A stretch of DNA of 64,000 nucleotides from Sisyra terminalis (lineage: Eukaryota > Arthropoda > Insecta > Neuroptera > Sisyridae), in contig OY292277.1 in assembly GCA_958496175.1 (NCBI GenBank), positions 39,443,050 to 39,507,049 on the forward strand, read 5' to 3'. The stretch's first letter is position 1. Each line of letters starts with the position of its first letter. A program made the translations under genes and the position numbers. This document shows, piece after piece, positions 48,796 to 60,225 of this stretch. The notes below the pieces were generated by a model that saw nothing but the letters and a program-made list of their open reading frames with translations, had not been told where the DNA came from and did no database searches.

Positions 48796-51700
48796 AGTAG
48801 TATTGCATCGCCCCATAACTGCTATATGATGAATCAAGTGATTCACGAGTCACGAAAAATAATTAATTTGACTTTATGAAAAATTAGTTTTGATTCTTGA
48901 TACAAGCAAATTTTCAATATTTTTCGCAAATTATGGTTTTTTATTAACCCTGAAGTTGCTAAAAATTATGGTGTTTATAAAACGAAGTTAAGTAACAATA
49001 CGATTTGAAAATTATCATTTAAGACCACAAATTTTAAAAGCATTTCTAAATTTATCTAGTTCATGTTTCCTACTGAAAAAAAAAACAATTTTTCTATCAA
49101 ACGACTCAATGTGAATTCAAATGTGAATGCATCCATATCGGAAATAATTCAAACGTATTCATGAGAAAATAGTTTAAGTAGAGTCTAATTATGATCTTTA
49201 CCAGGGTTCAAAAACCTATCCTTTTTTCTAGAACTAATTGTGTTTGTTAAATTTTGAGATATAAATGAATGATTTAAAGTATTGTAATTTACAGTAGTGA
49301 AGTTTTGACGTATAAACAGTGAATTGAAACTGTGATACTTTTACGATTCTTTTTCAGTGAAATACAATGTTATCCATAAATTTATCATGCATAACAATTT
49401 TCAGTTTTGCATTCTGAAATTCAATAAATTTGAAACTATTTTAAGTATCTTCTATATATTTTAAGCCAACAGATCAATCAGTGAAATACAAGAAAATGCA
49501 AGGAAATATAGTCTAATAAAAGTTATTTATCTTTGTAAAACATTTTTGTTTGCAATTCTTTCCAATGTTCCAATTTCTATTCCAATTCTACGTTATTATA
49601 GAGATCTTCAAGAAAATTTTTGAAAATTAATCTCACTCCTTAAAAAATTTAATAGAGAAGCTAAAGTTACTAAATTATAAAGTTTTTGACAATAAATTTT
49701 GCAAGAAGTATATTTTTCGAAACTAAAAATAGAAATATATTTTTAATTGGGTGTGGAGACCTACTTTTAGATTCAAGAGGGTTCGACTCACTAAAAAGGT
49801 TAAGAATCTCTGCTATAGATTGCAAAATTCTTAGATAATATATCAAACAACTTTAAATAGTTAGGTACAGGCCTTCCAACTACAATTTCTAATCCAAGGT
49901 AGTGTCCGAATTTCGGATCATAAATCTTGGAAAAGAAACGGGGTACTATGGAAAAGTTAAGCCTTGAATTAGTCAACGACTTACACTGTATCTTTTACAA
50001 TACCAGCAGGTTAGTACCTTACTAAACTTATACTTACTTAAATTGTACAGTGAAATACAGAAAATTAAATACTTTAATTATTTAAACTGGTAAAGATTGG
50101 CTTTTTTTCTTGAAATTCATACCGAAATTGAAAACATTTGTAGAATATATAGCCCATGATTTATAATATTTGTTGGTATCATCGCTTAATGACCAGATCA
50201 AAATTTTCTTTGATCAAGTTACTGCAATTCGAAAGCAATAAATACTTTAAAACTTTCACATCAAAATTGAAAAAGAAAATTATAAAGGAATTAATTAATT
50301 GATATCTGTTCTATTAAATTTACAAAATCCAATTAAAATATTTTCGTTGGCAAAAGCAAACTTGTTTGTATTTCTTTCAATAATGTTCGGAGAGTAGTAC
50401 AAAATTAAAAGCTTCATTAAATTTAAGTGATGTCTCTTGTATTTTAATTATAATCGTTAAAAATTTAGTCAATGATAATTAAATTAAAATAAAAAAAAAA
50501 GTTATTAAAAAGTTTTAAAGTTTTGCCAACGTTTACTAAAATTCTAAAAATTACGGTATAAAAACAAAACTTTTAGACCTATGGTTTCCTTTAAAGAATT
50601 ATATGTAGAATATTATAAATAGGGTCATATTTAAGAAAATGATTTCATTTCCGTCTTTTTCCCTACATTTCTACACTAATAATAGATATTTTTCTATTTT
50701 TTTCACTTGCGAAGAAGGGAAAATGACATGAAGAATAAGAAAAGTCACAATTTCATGAACACAATTTCACATTCTATGTATGGCGTATTTTTATAGTGGT
50801 TCAACATTTTATTACTCTCCGTACGTTCACCAGAAAACATTTGTGTTGAGTAATAGATAAAAAGAAAAACGACATGAGAAAAAGTGTGATGAAAAACTTG
50901 AGGAAAACATTAGAAGAATATAAAAGTTTTTCAGAGACATAGTTCGCATACATGTATACATAAAATAGCTCTATCCCAATACTCCAATTCGCGTTTCGCT
51001 TTTTCTAATATTTCCCTTAATATTTACCCTATTTTTTCCATACAGCATATACAATATAAATATAACGTAAAAAAAAATACGCGACAATATTGAGCAGGTT
51101 ACATCAATGATGGAGGCCCTGAATTATTCCCTCAAGCATATTTCAAACACGATTGCTAAAATCGCACGGGAAAAACTAATTTTTTATTCATATGCAGGAA
51201 AAACCTTTTCACGTTCGCGAACTTTCCTCGCCATCTCAACTCCACTTCATTTAGTCAGCACCCGCCGCCAGAGCGTCGTTCTTGTTAAGGAAAAATTAAA
51301 AATTGCTCAGTTAGAAAAAGCAAAGAAGATCGGATTAAAGATAAGACACATTGAATGCTGCTGAATAAAGCAAACAAGAAATTAAAACAAAGAAATTGAA
51401 ATTTATGGCCACAAAAGAGATGGAACCGGGAATGAGACTTGGGAAGTATTCTATTCACAGTTATGCGTATTATTTTTATCTTTATATTCTCTTTTATTAT
51501 TATCGTTTATATTTAGAAAAAATGAAAACACAATGGTCGTTTTGAATAGCTATAAAGAAAGCTTTTATAACAAATTAAAGGAAAGATCGGAAGAAAACTC
51601 GAATAATAAGTAAAGCCGAACTTTTTGATCTCGAATAACTTTTAAGTATTTTCCAAAAATTGTAGTAATAAAATGAGTTCGCCTCAAGAAAATCCTACGA

Positions 51701-52395
51701 CGTTTATAAAAAGAAGATATCTGATACGTTGATCAAAGTGTTATATATAGTTACATTAGAATGCCGACGCAACTCAACAGTGTAAGCCTAATAGGGTAAC
51801 AAATTTTGGTCAAAATATTATATGAAACTAGTGTTGTTAACTTTTAAGTAACAATAAGTTAACACAAATTTGAAAGATGTGCGTCAGGACAAAATATAAA
51901 TTTTATAAAGAGAAATATAAAATTATTTTTTCACACCTCTTCTGGTGAAAAACACCTCTCTATTGCATAAAATGACAATAGTTTAAACAAGAAAATTTCA
52001 TTATTATTTAACAATATTCAAAACAATGAGATATGACTAGAATGAACTTGGGCATAAATTTATCAAAAATATATAGGTGGCCATCGATCTCCCCTCCTTT
52101 AAACTTTGTACTTTTTCGTGGCCTGCAAACTCAGTGATAACCATCACAATTTTAACCCTACTTCTATGTCGACTTAAAGAGAGAATATATATTGTACAAA
52201 TGTGCTATGGAAGGGGCTCGAACCCTCGGAAAATTGAGGGGAAAAGACAGTTTAAATTCAACATGAGGCTTATAAAGCACGTTTGCTTTAGTCATAAAAT
52301 CTTTTTGGTTCAAAAAGCTAAGAAACTTGGACTCAAATTCCTGAAAAACTAATAACCTAAATTCTGAAAATCTTTCCCAATAATTTCCATATATG
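48796..52395. other. Gene-free tract with a hAT fragment and one less AT-rich island
   Basis: Mostly AT-rich. 50900-51370 is less AT-rich and contains an 85-codon frame (51107-51364, +) of unknown kind. A hAT terminus lies at 49745-49817. The stretch at 52200-52340 is also less AT-rich, without a recognisable product. Confidence 0.35.
49745..49817. mobile_element. hAT-type MITE right-end fragment
   Basis: AAAGGTTAAGAATCTCTG at about 49795-49812 is a variant of the hAT right terminus at 54632 and 60203. The adjoining GGGTTCGACTCACT is the inverse of the TGAGTC...GGGTTCGG block inside those copies. The left half is missing. Confidence 0.4.
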
Positions 52396-52399
52396 TCCA

Positions 52400-53262
52400 C
52401 CGGTTACAATGGAAGGCACAGAACTACCGCGCACGGTAAAATATATCAGAATGCACTTAGATCAAAAACTTACATGGGCTGTGCAAATCGAAAAAACTCG
52501 AGAACATTTAAATAAAAAATACAAAAAAAATGTACTGGCTAATGGCATCTAATGCACCATTATCAGCAGAAAACAAACTTCTTCTGTACAAGGTCATCCT
52601 CAATCCCATATGGACATATGGGATACAGTTATGGGGTACTGCATCCAACTCTAACAATGAAATCCTACACAGATTGCAATCAAGGACCCTACGACAAATA
52701 ATCGGTGCTCCATGGTATGTAAACAATAAAAAAATATATGACGATACAGAAATGCCATCTGTAAAGGAGAAAATTCAAAGGTTTAGTAAAAAATACCTGA
52801 CAAAACTAGACGATCATTCCAACCATCTCGCAATAAACTTATTGGACAACAGTGAGATGATAAGAAAGTTACAAAAATGGAATGTAATAGATTTGTCTGA
52901 TGGACTTTGCAACTAAACAAATAATTCCTTTTTACTATTTATTGCCAAATTATTATTTCTTATCACATAGCTTTATTTTTATATATTTCTTATATATTAA
53001 TGTTTCGCATTATTTTTAGCATTGATATTGTTATTAAAGACTATTATTATTATTCTTATAATCACTGTTAATTGTTTTTATTGCTATTAGAATTACTATT
53101 ATTGTTATTGTTGCTATTATTTGTTAAAAATCTTTGTACTTATACAGCACTTATCTACTGGGACTAGTGCTTACATGTGATTGTCTATGGATTGAATGCA
53201 CTTTTTGCAACCCTATGCAGATTGTGCAATTTATTTGAAAATAAAAATAAAATTTCAATTTT
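52400..53262 (+). pseudogene. 5'-truncated Jockey-like LINE
   Basis: Starts in reverse transcriptase sequence (VKYIRMHLDQKLTWAVQI). After a frameshift near 52530 it continues in a 128-codon frame: MYWLMASNAPLSAENKLLLY, NPIWTYGIQLWGTASNSN and LRQIIGAPWYVNN, to a stop at 52914. These are the classic C-terminal blocks of insect Jockey reverse transcriptases. The 350-bp 3' UTR ends TATTTGAAAATAAAAATAAA, the same end as the fragment at 5795-5915. No catalytic domain; dead copy. Confidence 0.85.
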
Positions 53263-53266
53263 TTGA

Positions 53267-54265
53267 TCATTTATCTATCTATTATTAAAAAGAGGAAAGA
53301 TTTGATTGTTTGTTTGCTTTGAATAGTCTCCGAAACTACTTGACCGATTTGAAAAATTCTTTCACTGTTGGGAAGCTACACTATTTTCGGAGAACATAGG
53401 TTTTATTGAATTTTCAAAAAAAATAAGGATCCATACTAAAACTCCAATAATGTAACCCAAGGTCTGAAAAAAATTACCAAAAAAACATTATTTTCTCGCG
53501 TGCGCTGGGGAAACTATTGGTTATAGAACAAAATAATGTACTACGATTTTGCAGAACATATTATTATTTACAAAAAATAGAGCGACAGCATATGTCTAAC
53601 TATTATAGTTATATCACAATAAGTGTTTTTTCATTTTAAAAAATATATATAAATGCCACCGCTATAAAAGCTCTTTTATTTATACTTTGGGATTAATTAT
53701 ACGTTCATAGCGCATTCGCTTACGTATCTGACATTCTTATGCTCACAATAAAAGAGACGTGGGTTCGAATCTTACATTAAACTTTTTTTTTACAAAATTG
53801 TTTTTTGAAAAAGGTTCATTCGGGAATCGAAACAGTGAGATGAGATTCCAACTAATATTCAAAAATCTAGACTCTTAACTTCTGTTATTTTGACGCGAGT
53901 ATTTTGATAACTTTCGACTTTTTTTATTCACAATTTGGACCGACTTTTTTGAACTTGACGATATTTTTTATTTCTGTATGTTCACGGTAGGTATACCTAC
54001 CGACGGTATACGCAATTGGACATACTTTTCTTAGATATTTATAAATATTTTTTGAAGTTTAATTGATGATTACATACAACTATTTTATTCTAAGCAACAG
54101 TTGATTAAATGTGTCTCTTTAAAGTCGAAAAAGCAGTGTTTTAAGTATGATTATGTTTTTCGTAAAACAAATAAGAAAAATAAAAATTTTCTACAAATAG
54201 CAAATCTAAAAAGAAAATATAATCTACACCTACGTTACGCAGACGAAGTTGCGGGGATCAGCTAG
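53267..54265 (+). mobile_element. Non-autonomous Helitron
   Basis: The 5' end is a TC following an A (53267, or 53274 at TCTATCTATTATT), leading into AAAAAGAGGAAAGATTTGAT and CCGAAACTACTTGACCGATT, which are typical insect Helitron heads. The 3' end is a short hairpin (CGCA...TGCG, about 54237-54252) followed by GGGGATCAGCTAG at 54265, then T. That fits Helitron structure: 5' TC, 3' hairpin plus CTAG, insertion between A and T, no inverted repeats. No Rep/helicase. The interior carries a Pol III B-box-like GGTTCGAATC at 53762-53771. Confidence 0.85.
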
Positions 54266-54421
54266 TACTATATATGGTTCTTTTCCCCTTATTTAGTAAA
54301 GAAAAATCAGCAATAGAAGTTCAGTAATGATGATTTATTAATCAAATTTGGTTAATTTGCTATCCTTGCATTCATTCATATGAAAACTAGTAGTATAGTC
54401 AAGTAAATTCATAATCTAATG

Positions 54422-54648
54422 AAGAGGTTCTTAACTGCGGTTTAATTGCACCTTAGGAGCTAGGTGAGTCAGTCTCGAGGGTTCGGTGGAAGGGTTTTTT
54501 TAATGTGCACCTATGTATAACTAAAAACCTATGATTTGAATTATAGAAAATCATATACTTTTTTTTGCAACTCAGAAGAATTTTTTCCATATTTTGTTTT
54601 AAAAATAGGGGGTGGGGTCAGTACCTACAATAAGGTTAAGAATCACTA
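54422..54648. mobile_element. hAT-type MITE
   Basis: Left end AAGAGGTTCTTAAC and right end GGTTAAGAATCACTA are diverged hAT inverted termini. The interior shares GTGAGTCAGTCTCGAGGGTT with 60022-60217 (ATGAGTCAGACTCGCGGGTT). Flanking 8-mers ATCTAATG and ATTTATTA are 5/8 alike. Confidence 0.6.
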
Positions 54649-57600
54649 ATTTATTATAATATAACTTTTGTTACACTACGAGTTTAATCAAAAAGAAAAA
54701 GGTCAAACAAATTCTCTTTCGCAAAATAAAATTGATAAAAGAAATTTGAATTTACATTGTCTCGTTTATAGATGGGGCAAAAAAAGTTAAATACTTCAAA
54801 AAAGAAATTGCAAATAAAATTTACGATCGCTGTACTTATTCTCGTAAATCACAAAGATCATTCTATTGGAGTCTTTTTCTCGAGCCAAATGTCCTTGAAC
54901 TCTTTTTCAGTTCGAAACTTTGATGAAATTATTCAAACTAGTTTAGTTGAGTTTTATAGTTTTAACAACGTCAATGGCAATTTAAATCAACATCCATAAA
55001 GCAACTAATTTCACTGGATTTTAATTCAAAACTCATACGTAAAACATTCAGGTTTACAATGTAACAACGTTAGACAATTCATCGTTTTCGTATCCACAGC
55101 GTTCATTAAACGATCTTGATTATTTTGCGGTATAGAAAAACTTGCCACGAACGATCATCAAACGAACAATTTGACTGTAATTTCGTTAAACTAACATTAC
55201 ACAGTTGGAAAGTTGGCAGGGGTTGGAAATGGGAATGGGTGTGAAAGAAAAACAAACATCGAACTATACAACGAAGGACTTCTCTAATAACACGGTCATA
55301 ACAATGCTGCCGGACTGTGGAGAGATAATACTGTACTTTTGTGAAATTCTAGCAGTGACTGGATGAAACTGGGTGGAAAATAGGGATGAATAAGCCCGAA
55401 TTAAATGGCATAAACCGGGCAAAACTCCCGTCTACTCGATACCATTCATTGGATCACATATAAGGTGAATGGGGAAGACGGGTGTGGGAGTTAAACAGAA
55501 GTAATACATATAGAGGGAGACAGTACAAATGAGAGACGTTTTCGTATAATTTTCCATTGAGACAACGATAAATTTTCTTTGACAATTTTATCGTTAAAGA
55601 ACCGAGTGAAAGAGTCATTTTTTAAACATATTAAATTGAGCGAAATCGCCTTAACTTTTTAATGAAACCGCAAAGTGATTTCATGAAATTGTTAAAGTCA
55701 CGATTTAATAAATCAAAATTTCCCCCATCAACGATCCATCATTTCGATTATATAAATTTATTATTACACGTACCGAAAACTGGTATTTCGTGAAATTAAT
55801 TACACCCTAACTAATTATGTATTTACTGTGGGTTTATGACGTCTTATGACAACGACGTCTTGTCTCTCCCAATTTTCCAAGTTTCCTATCATTCTAATCA
55901 TCGTTACTTTCGCCCATCCCCAGAAAGCTCTAAGCTCACTCCACTTTGCCAGTTTCGTTCCATCATTTTCGGCAGACCTACTCTGTATGAGCTTTGCTTT
56001 CCATTATGATTAAATAGTCAATTAGATTCAATTCCTCAAGTTCAGCAACATCTAAACATGAAACAATTTTCTCCTGTGGTTATATTGTTTGTTTCAAATA
56101 TTGACGTTTCAATTAATTCCGAAACTTACGCTTTACTGAAATATAATGGAAGAAAGTCATTTTGGAAGTTTTTAAAACTAATTTTATTTAATTAACGTTA
56201 ACGTTTTGAATCTCAATTATTTTCATTGAAATTATTAATAACTAAACATAGTTACTGTATGCTACGTTACAACAAGAAAATTTAGAAATTCTCCTGTTTA
56301 AAATTTTCATTAATGAAACCGAAGTTTTCCACTATGTACTTACTATATTATTAGAGTTACTCATGTACGGTTATAATTACCATTCATTATTCCTTAACAC
56401 TTGTTTTTGATTGCTTAAAATATAAAAACTAAAAAAGACATTTATTTTTAGTCCAATAAAAACAAACCATAATTTTTTTGAACATTTAGCTATACGTTTT
56501 GTCTAAGGTGTTCAGTACTGATCACTATAGTGCAAGTAAGTCCAATTCGGTACTTTTTTTTTAAATGGATGATAGTTATTTCTAATGATCTTTTATTGCC
56601 ATAATAAGGAACTAATTAGTACAATAAATAAGGACCAATATATCGGAATTATGGCGTTAAGCATTGGTTAGTAGCGCTTTAATTACACGCAAAAAGATCT
56701 AAACTACCAATTAACTTTGGAAAAGGTTTTCACAATTCAGGGTAAGAAATAATTATAATGTGAAAATTCAAGGCCAGATATACGTTAAAGGTGAATCTTG
56801 TTCCACAGGTAATAGGAATGAATTTCTTTGAAAATTAATCTCGTTGAGGATTGGAAAAGACAATGACAAAAAAAGGAAGTACTATTTATCACCGAGGTAA
56901 TCGATGATTCCAAAAAAATGTTGTGGAAACTTTGTATTTTTTTTTTGTCACTAATTAAAGAAATAAACGAAATATACTTTTTAAACTTAGATGCGTAGTT
57001 GTTTTTAAAAAGGGTAGCAGTTAAAATTATAATAATTTTTTTGAGATAGGAATCAATTCTCTGAATAGGTTCTTTAAAACCATCAATTGTTAACGTAGAA
57101 CTTGTAAAGAATCTCAAAAGTTTACCGTATGGCTTTAAAAAAAATTTTCCTGAACAAAACAATTCCGGAAATGTTTTAGTTTATGGTATATATGCAATCC
57201 AATTTGAAAAACAAATGATTTCAATGAATTTGATGAAATCTTACAAAAGAAGTAATAGGTAAAGATAATATTTTAGCTTTCAATACGTTTTTAAACCTTA
57301 ATATCGGTATCCCAGATTGTTTTCAAGAAATCGGTGCATAATAAGCATCTGTAATATGTACTTAATATTATTATTTAATTGCAATAATTTGCATAACAAA
57401 AGTTTACAAACTTTTTCCCGGGTAACTGAACTTTTTTTGAAACATGCTTTTAAAAATTGTAGCTGATAAACTTTTATTGTTTTCATGAAATCATTTTATA
57501 TGAACTTGATTCAACATTGAGTTCAATAGTTCATTAATTTATATTCAAAGGAGAACGAGTTGGATTGTAAGGAAACTGGAAAGGTTCAAGAAAATAGGAA

Positions 57601-58700
57601 AAAGACGAATAAATATTCTGAATTTATTAAAAAAAATATTTTTTGGGTACTTATTTTCATCTTCTTTTTTTAACCCAACTTATGTTTTGTCAGTGTTTCA
57701 TGTATTTGGGAATTCACTCACTCTTTCTTTATAACAATGTATTTTTAAGTATTAATAATAAATTGAAATTACCTTCTTGATTATCTGACGCTTCTTCTAT
57801 TCTGAAGTCTCTGAAATAAAAAATAAATAAATAAGTACTTTAAGATCAAACTTCGTCTCAGTAGTAAAGTTTTTCTAGTTTATAAAATAAAAAATTAATC
57901 TCTTGACATATAAAAAATAAATAAAAAAGAATTACAAATTATGACACATGATTTAATTGGATGAGATATAAATAAAAAATTGTAATTTGTAGAGAATTCA
58001 CGCGACCTTGTCTAAGCTAAATCCCTTTCAATCTATCACCCCGAAGATTTCGATCAGACGTGACCTTGTCAATATCGTTAATTTCATTAATAAGTAAAAA
58101 AAATGATTTATTTCCTCATCGCAACAAACTGCCAAAGTACATTTACCTTTATGTCTCAAAATTTTTCATTTTTAAGTACAGTAATGTTGCATAATATAAG
58201 AGCGACGCTTAATGATGTGTGCTTAATTTAGAGCAGAGTACATAGATGATAATTGTAATTGTAATGGGGTACACACTAATATAATACACAGGGGTGTTTT
58301 GATATTATGCCATACACATCCATGATCATGTTATATGACATACGACTTGGCCCCGGATTGCTCCATTGTGTGCTATATTTATCTCCTCATCCCCAGTATT
58401 TCCACCCCAATTTCACATTATGGATGTTGATGGCATATATGTATGAATAAACGAAATTTTCACCTCTTGTTCACGCACTGTTGTTTGTTAAAATTATTTC
58501 TCTTTGACAATTTTTCCTCATTTTTTACCATTTTCTTACTCCCCTGTTGTGTGTTTCAATTGTTTGAATTGTTTTGCATCCGTTAGCATATGGACTATTT
58601 GAAAAAAATCAAATCATTAATTTTATTCTTTAAATTTTATTGTAACATACTTTTAAGTTGAAGTTGTAAGTTATACGGAGAAAAATATTTTATTCCAGTA
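54649..58700. other. Gene-free tract with less AT-rich islands
   Basis: 55200-56000 and 58020-58570 are less AT-rich than the rest, with no coding potential I trust. A 125-codon frame at 56785-57162 (-) is Ser/Phe/Ile/Lys-rich, as expected from AT-rich DNA, and matches nothing known. Confidence 0.35.
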
Positions 58701-58724
58701 ATAGAATAAAATGTAGCATATTGG

Positions 58725-58880
58725 TGGTTCAGTGGTCAAGGTTACCGCTTCAAAACTGATAGCTGTTGGGTCAGATTTTCCTATCGAAGAAATTGTCAGT
58801 ATTTCTCGATTACGGATTTTTATAATCCCTATAGTCGCCAAAGACCTTAGTAGACCTCAAGCCTCGGTAAATAACGAATA
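58725..58880 (+). mobile_element. Diverged tRNA-derived SINE
   Basis: TTGGTGGTTCAGTGGTCAAG and GTTACCGCTTCAAAACTGAT match the SINE head at 19964-20000. The B box is eroded (GGGTCAGATTTTCC). An A-rich end after GTAAATAACGAATAAAAAG at about 58880 may be the SINE tail. Confidence 0.5.
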
Positions 58881-60013
58881 AAAAGAAAAAAAAAATCATA
58901 ATGCAAACATTTGTTTGGAAGATTTTTAACATTGTTTGCTTCTTTTGTTTGTACTCCACAGCAACGTCAAAGTTTTTCCTGAATGAACTTTTTCATGAAT
59001 TTTGAACATTGATGAGTGTTCTAACTAAAGGTCGATCTTCATAGTGGCATTTATCTTCTAGATATTGTTTTATCCGAAGAATAGAGAAAGCGTGCGTTTG
59101 TTCATCTAGGTAACTGACCACTTTGGTCAACTTTGGTCACGACGTCTAGTGGGTAAAAAAGTATTAGTTTTAGTGTGTACTTTAATGCTCAAGTATAAAA
59201 AGTAGTTCCTTAAAGTTAAATTAAAAAGTCAAATAATAATGGTTGACTAGAAGGATTGTTAACAGCTCCTAGGGCTTCTGTTTGGTTTTGGTTAGTTGGA
59301 ATAGAATTATATTCTTTCAAATTACGTTCTTGTTGGGTATTCTTATCACATTTTTATCAGTACAAGATAAAACACAGTTACTCCCCTTTTCTATAATAAA
59401 ATATTTTTGTTAAGCAAAAATGGTTTAATAATTATTACTTTGTTCTTAATTGTTCAATGACTGCTCATTTAAGGTTAGAAAATTATCTACCGATTACAAC
59501 ATTATAAAATGGCCAGCACCTGCTTACATTTGTCATCTAAACCAGCTTTTGTAAGTAAGGAATAGAACAAACTTTTCTTGTTTTTGAAACTGATCCTTGA
59601 ATTTCGTGAGCTAGTTCTTTTATTTGAAAACTTTTTAAACATTTTATTTTTAATATTTTTGCCATATTTAATTAAATTTAAGCTTTAGAAATTTTGTTGC
59701 TTATGTTATAATTTTTCTGACCTGAATTTGATTAAACTCAGTGGAAAATTTCTTTTAAAAGAAACAAATTATATTAACATAGTAACACTAACTTAATGTT
59801 AACTAATCGCACGCAATACGAGGCCATGTTTTTAAGCTCCATCTAATGGTCAGATCTCAAAAGTGATATGTATAGGTTTATCTAATAAATACATTTTCAC
59901 CCTTGAAATACCTATCTTAAGGATATGGTCTATCTATCTTTGATTAAAAGTACAAACCTTTAAAATATAGTTATTATTATATAAAAAATGATAAAGTGTA
60001 AATTGCCTTTAAA
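58881..60013. other. AT-rich gene-free tract
   Basis: No gene or element recognised. Confidence 0.4.
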
Positions 60014-60021
60014 GTTTATAC

Positions 60022-60217
60022 CAGTGGTTCTTAACCTCAACGATCCCTAGAGGTTTGATGAGTCAGACTCGCGGGTTCGGCGTGTTTGTAATGACTTTGT
60101 TCACTTTGAAACATACATCTAAATATCATATTTTATTTTTCCTACTAAGAAGAATTCAGTGAATGTGCATATGAAACTAATGGGAGTCAGCACCTCCAAT
60201 ATGGTTAGGAACCACTG
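60022..60217. mobile_element. hAT MITE, intact
   Basis: Termini CAGTGGTTCTTAACCT (60022) and GGTTAGGAACCACTG (ending 60217) are canonical hAT inverted repeats. Flanking 8-mers GTTTATAC (60014-60021) and GTCTAGAC (60218-60225) match at 6 of 8 positions and fit the nTnTAnAn bias of hAT duplications. 196 bp, noncoding; the best-preserved member of the family in this window. Confidence 0.85.
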
Positions 60218-60225
60218 GTCTAGAC

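Noticed and set aside
56785..57162. 125-codon minus-strand frame as a gene
   Set aside because: Composition is what AT-rich noncoding DNA gives by chance; no family, signal peptide, splice or promoter evidence.
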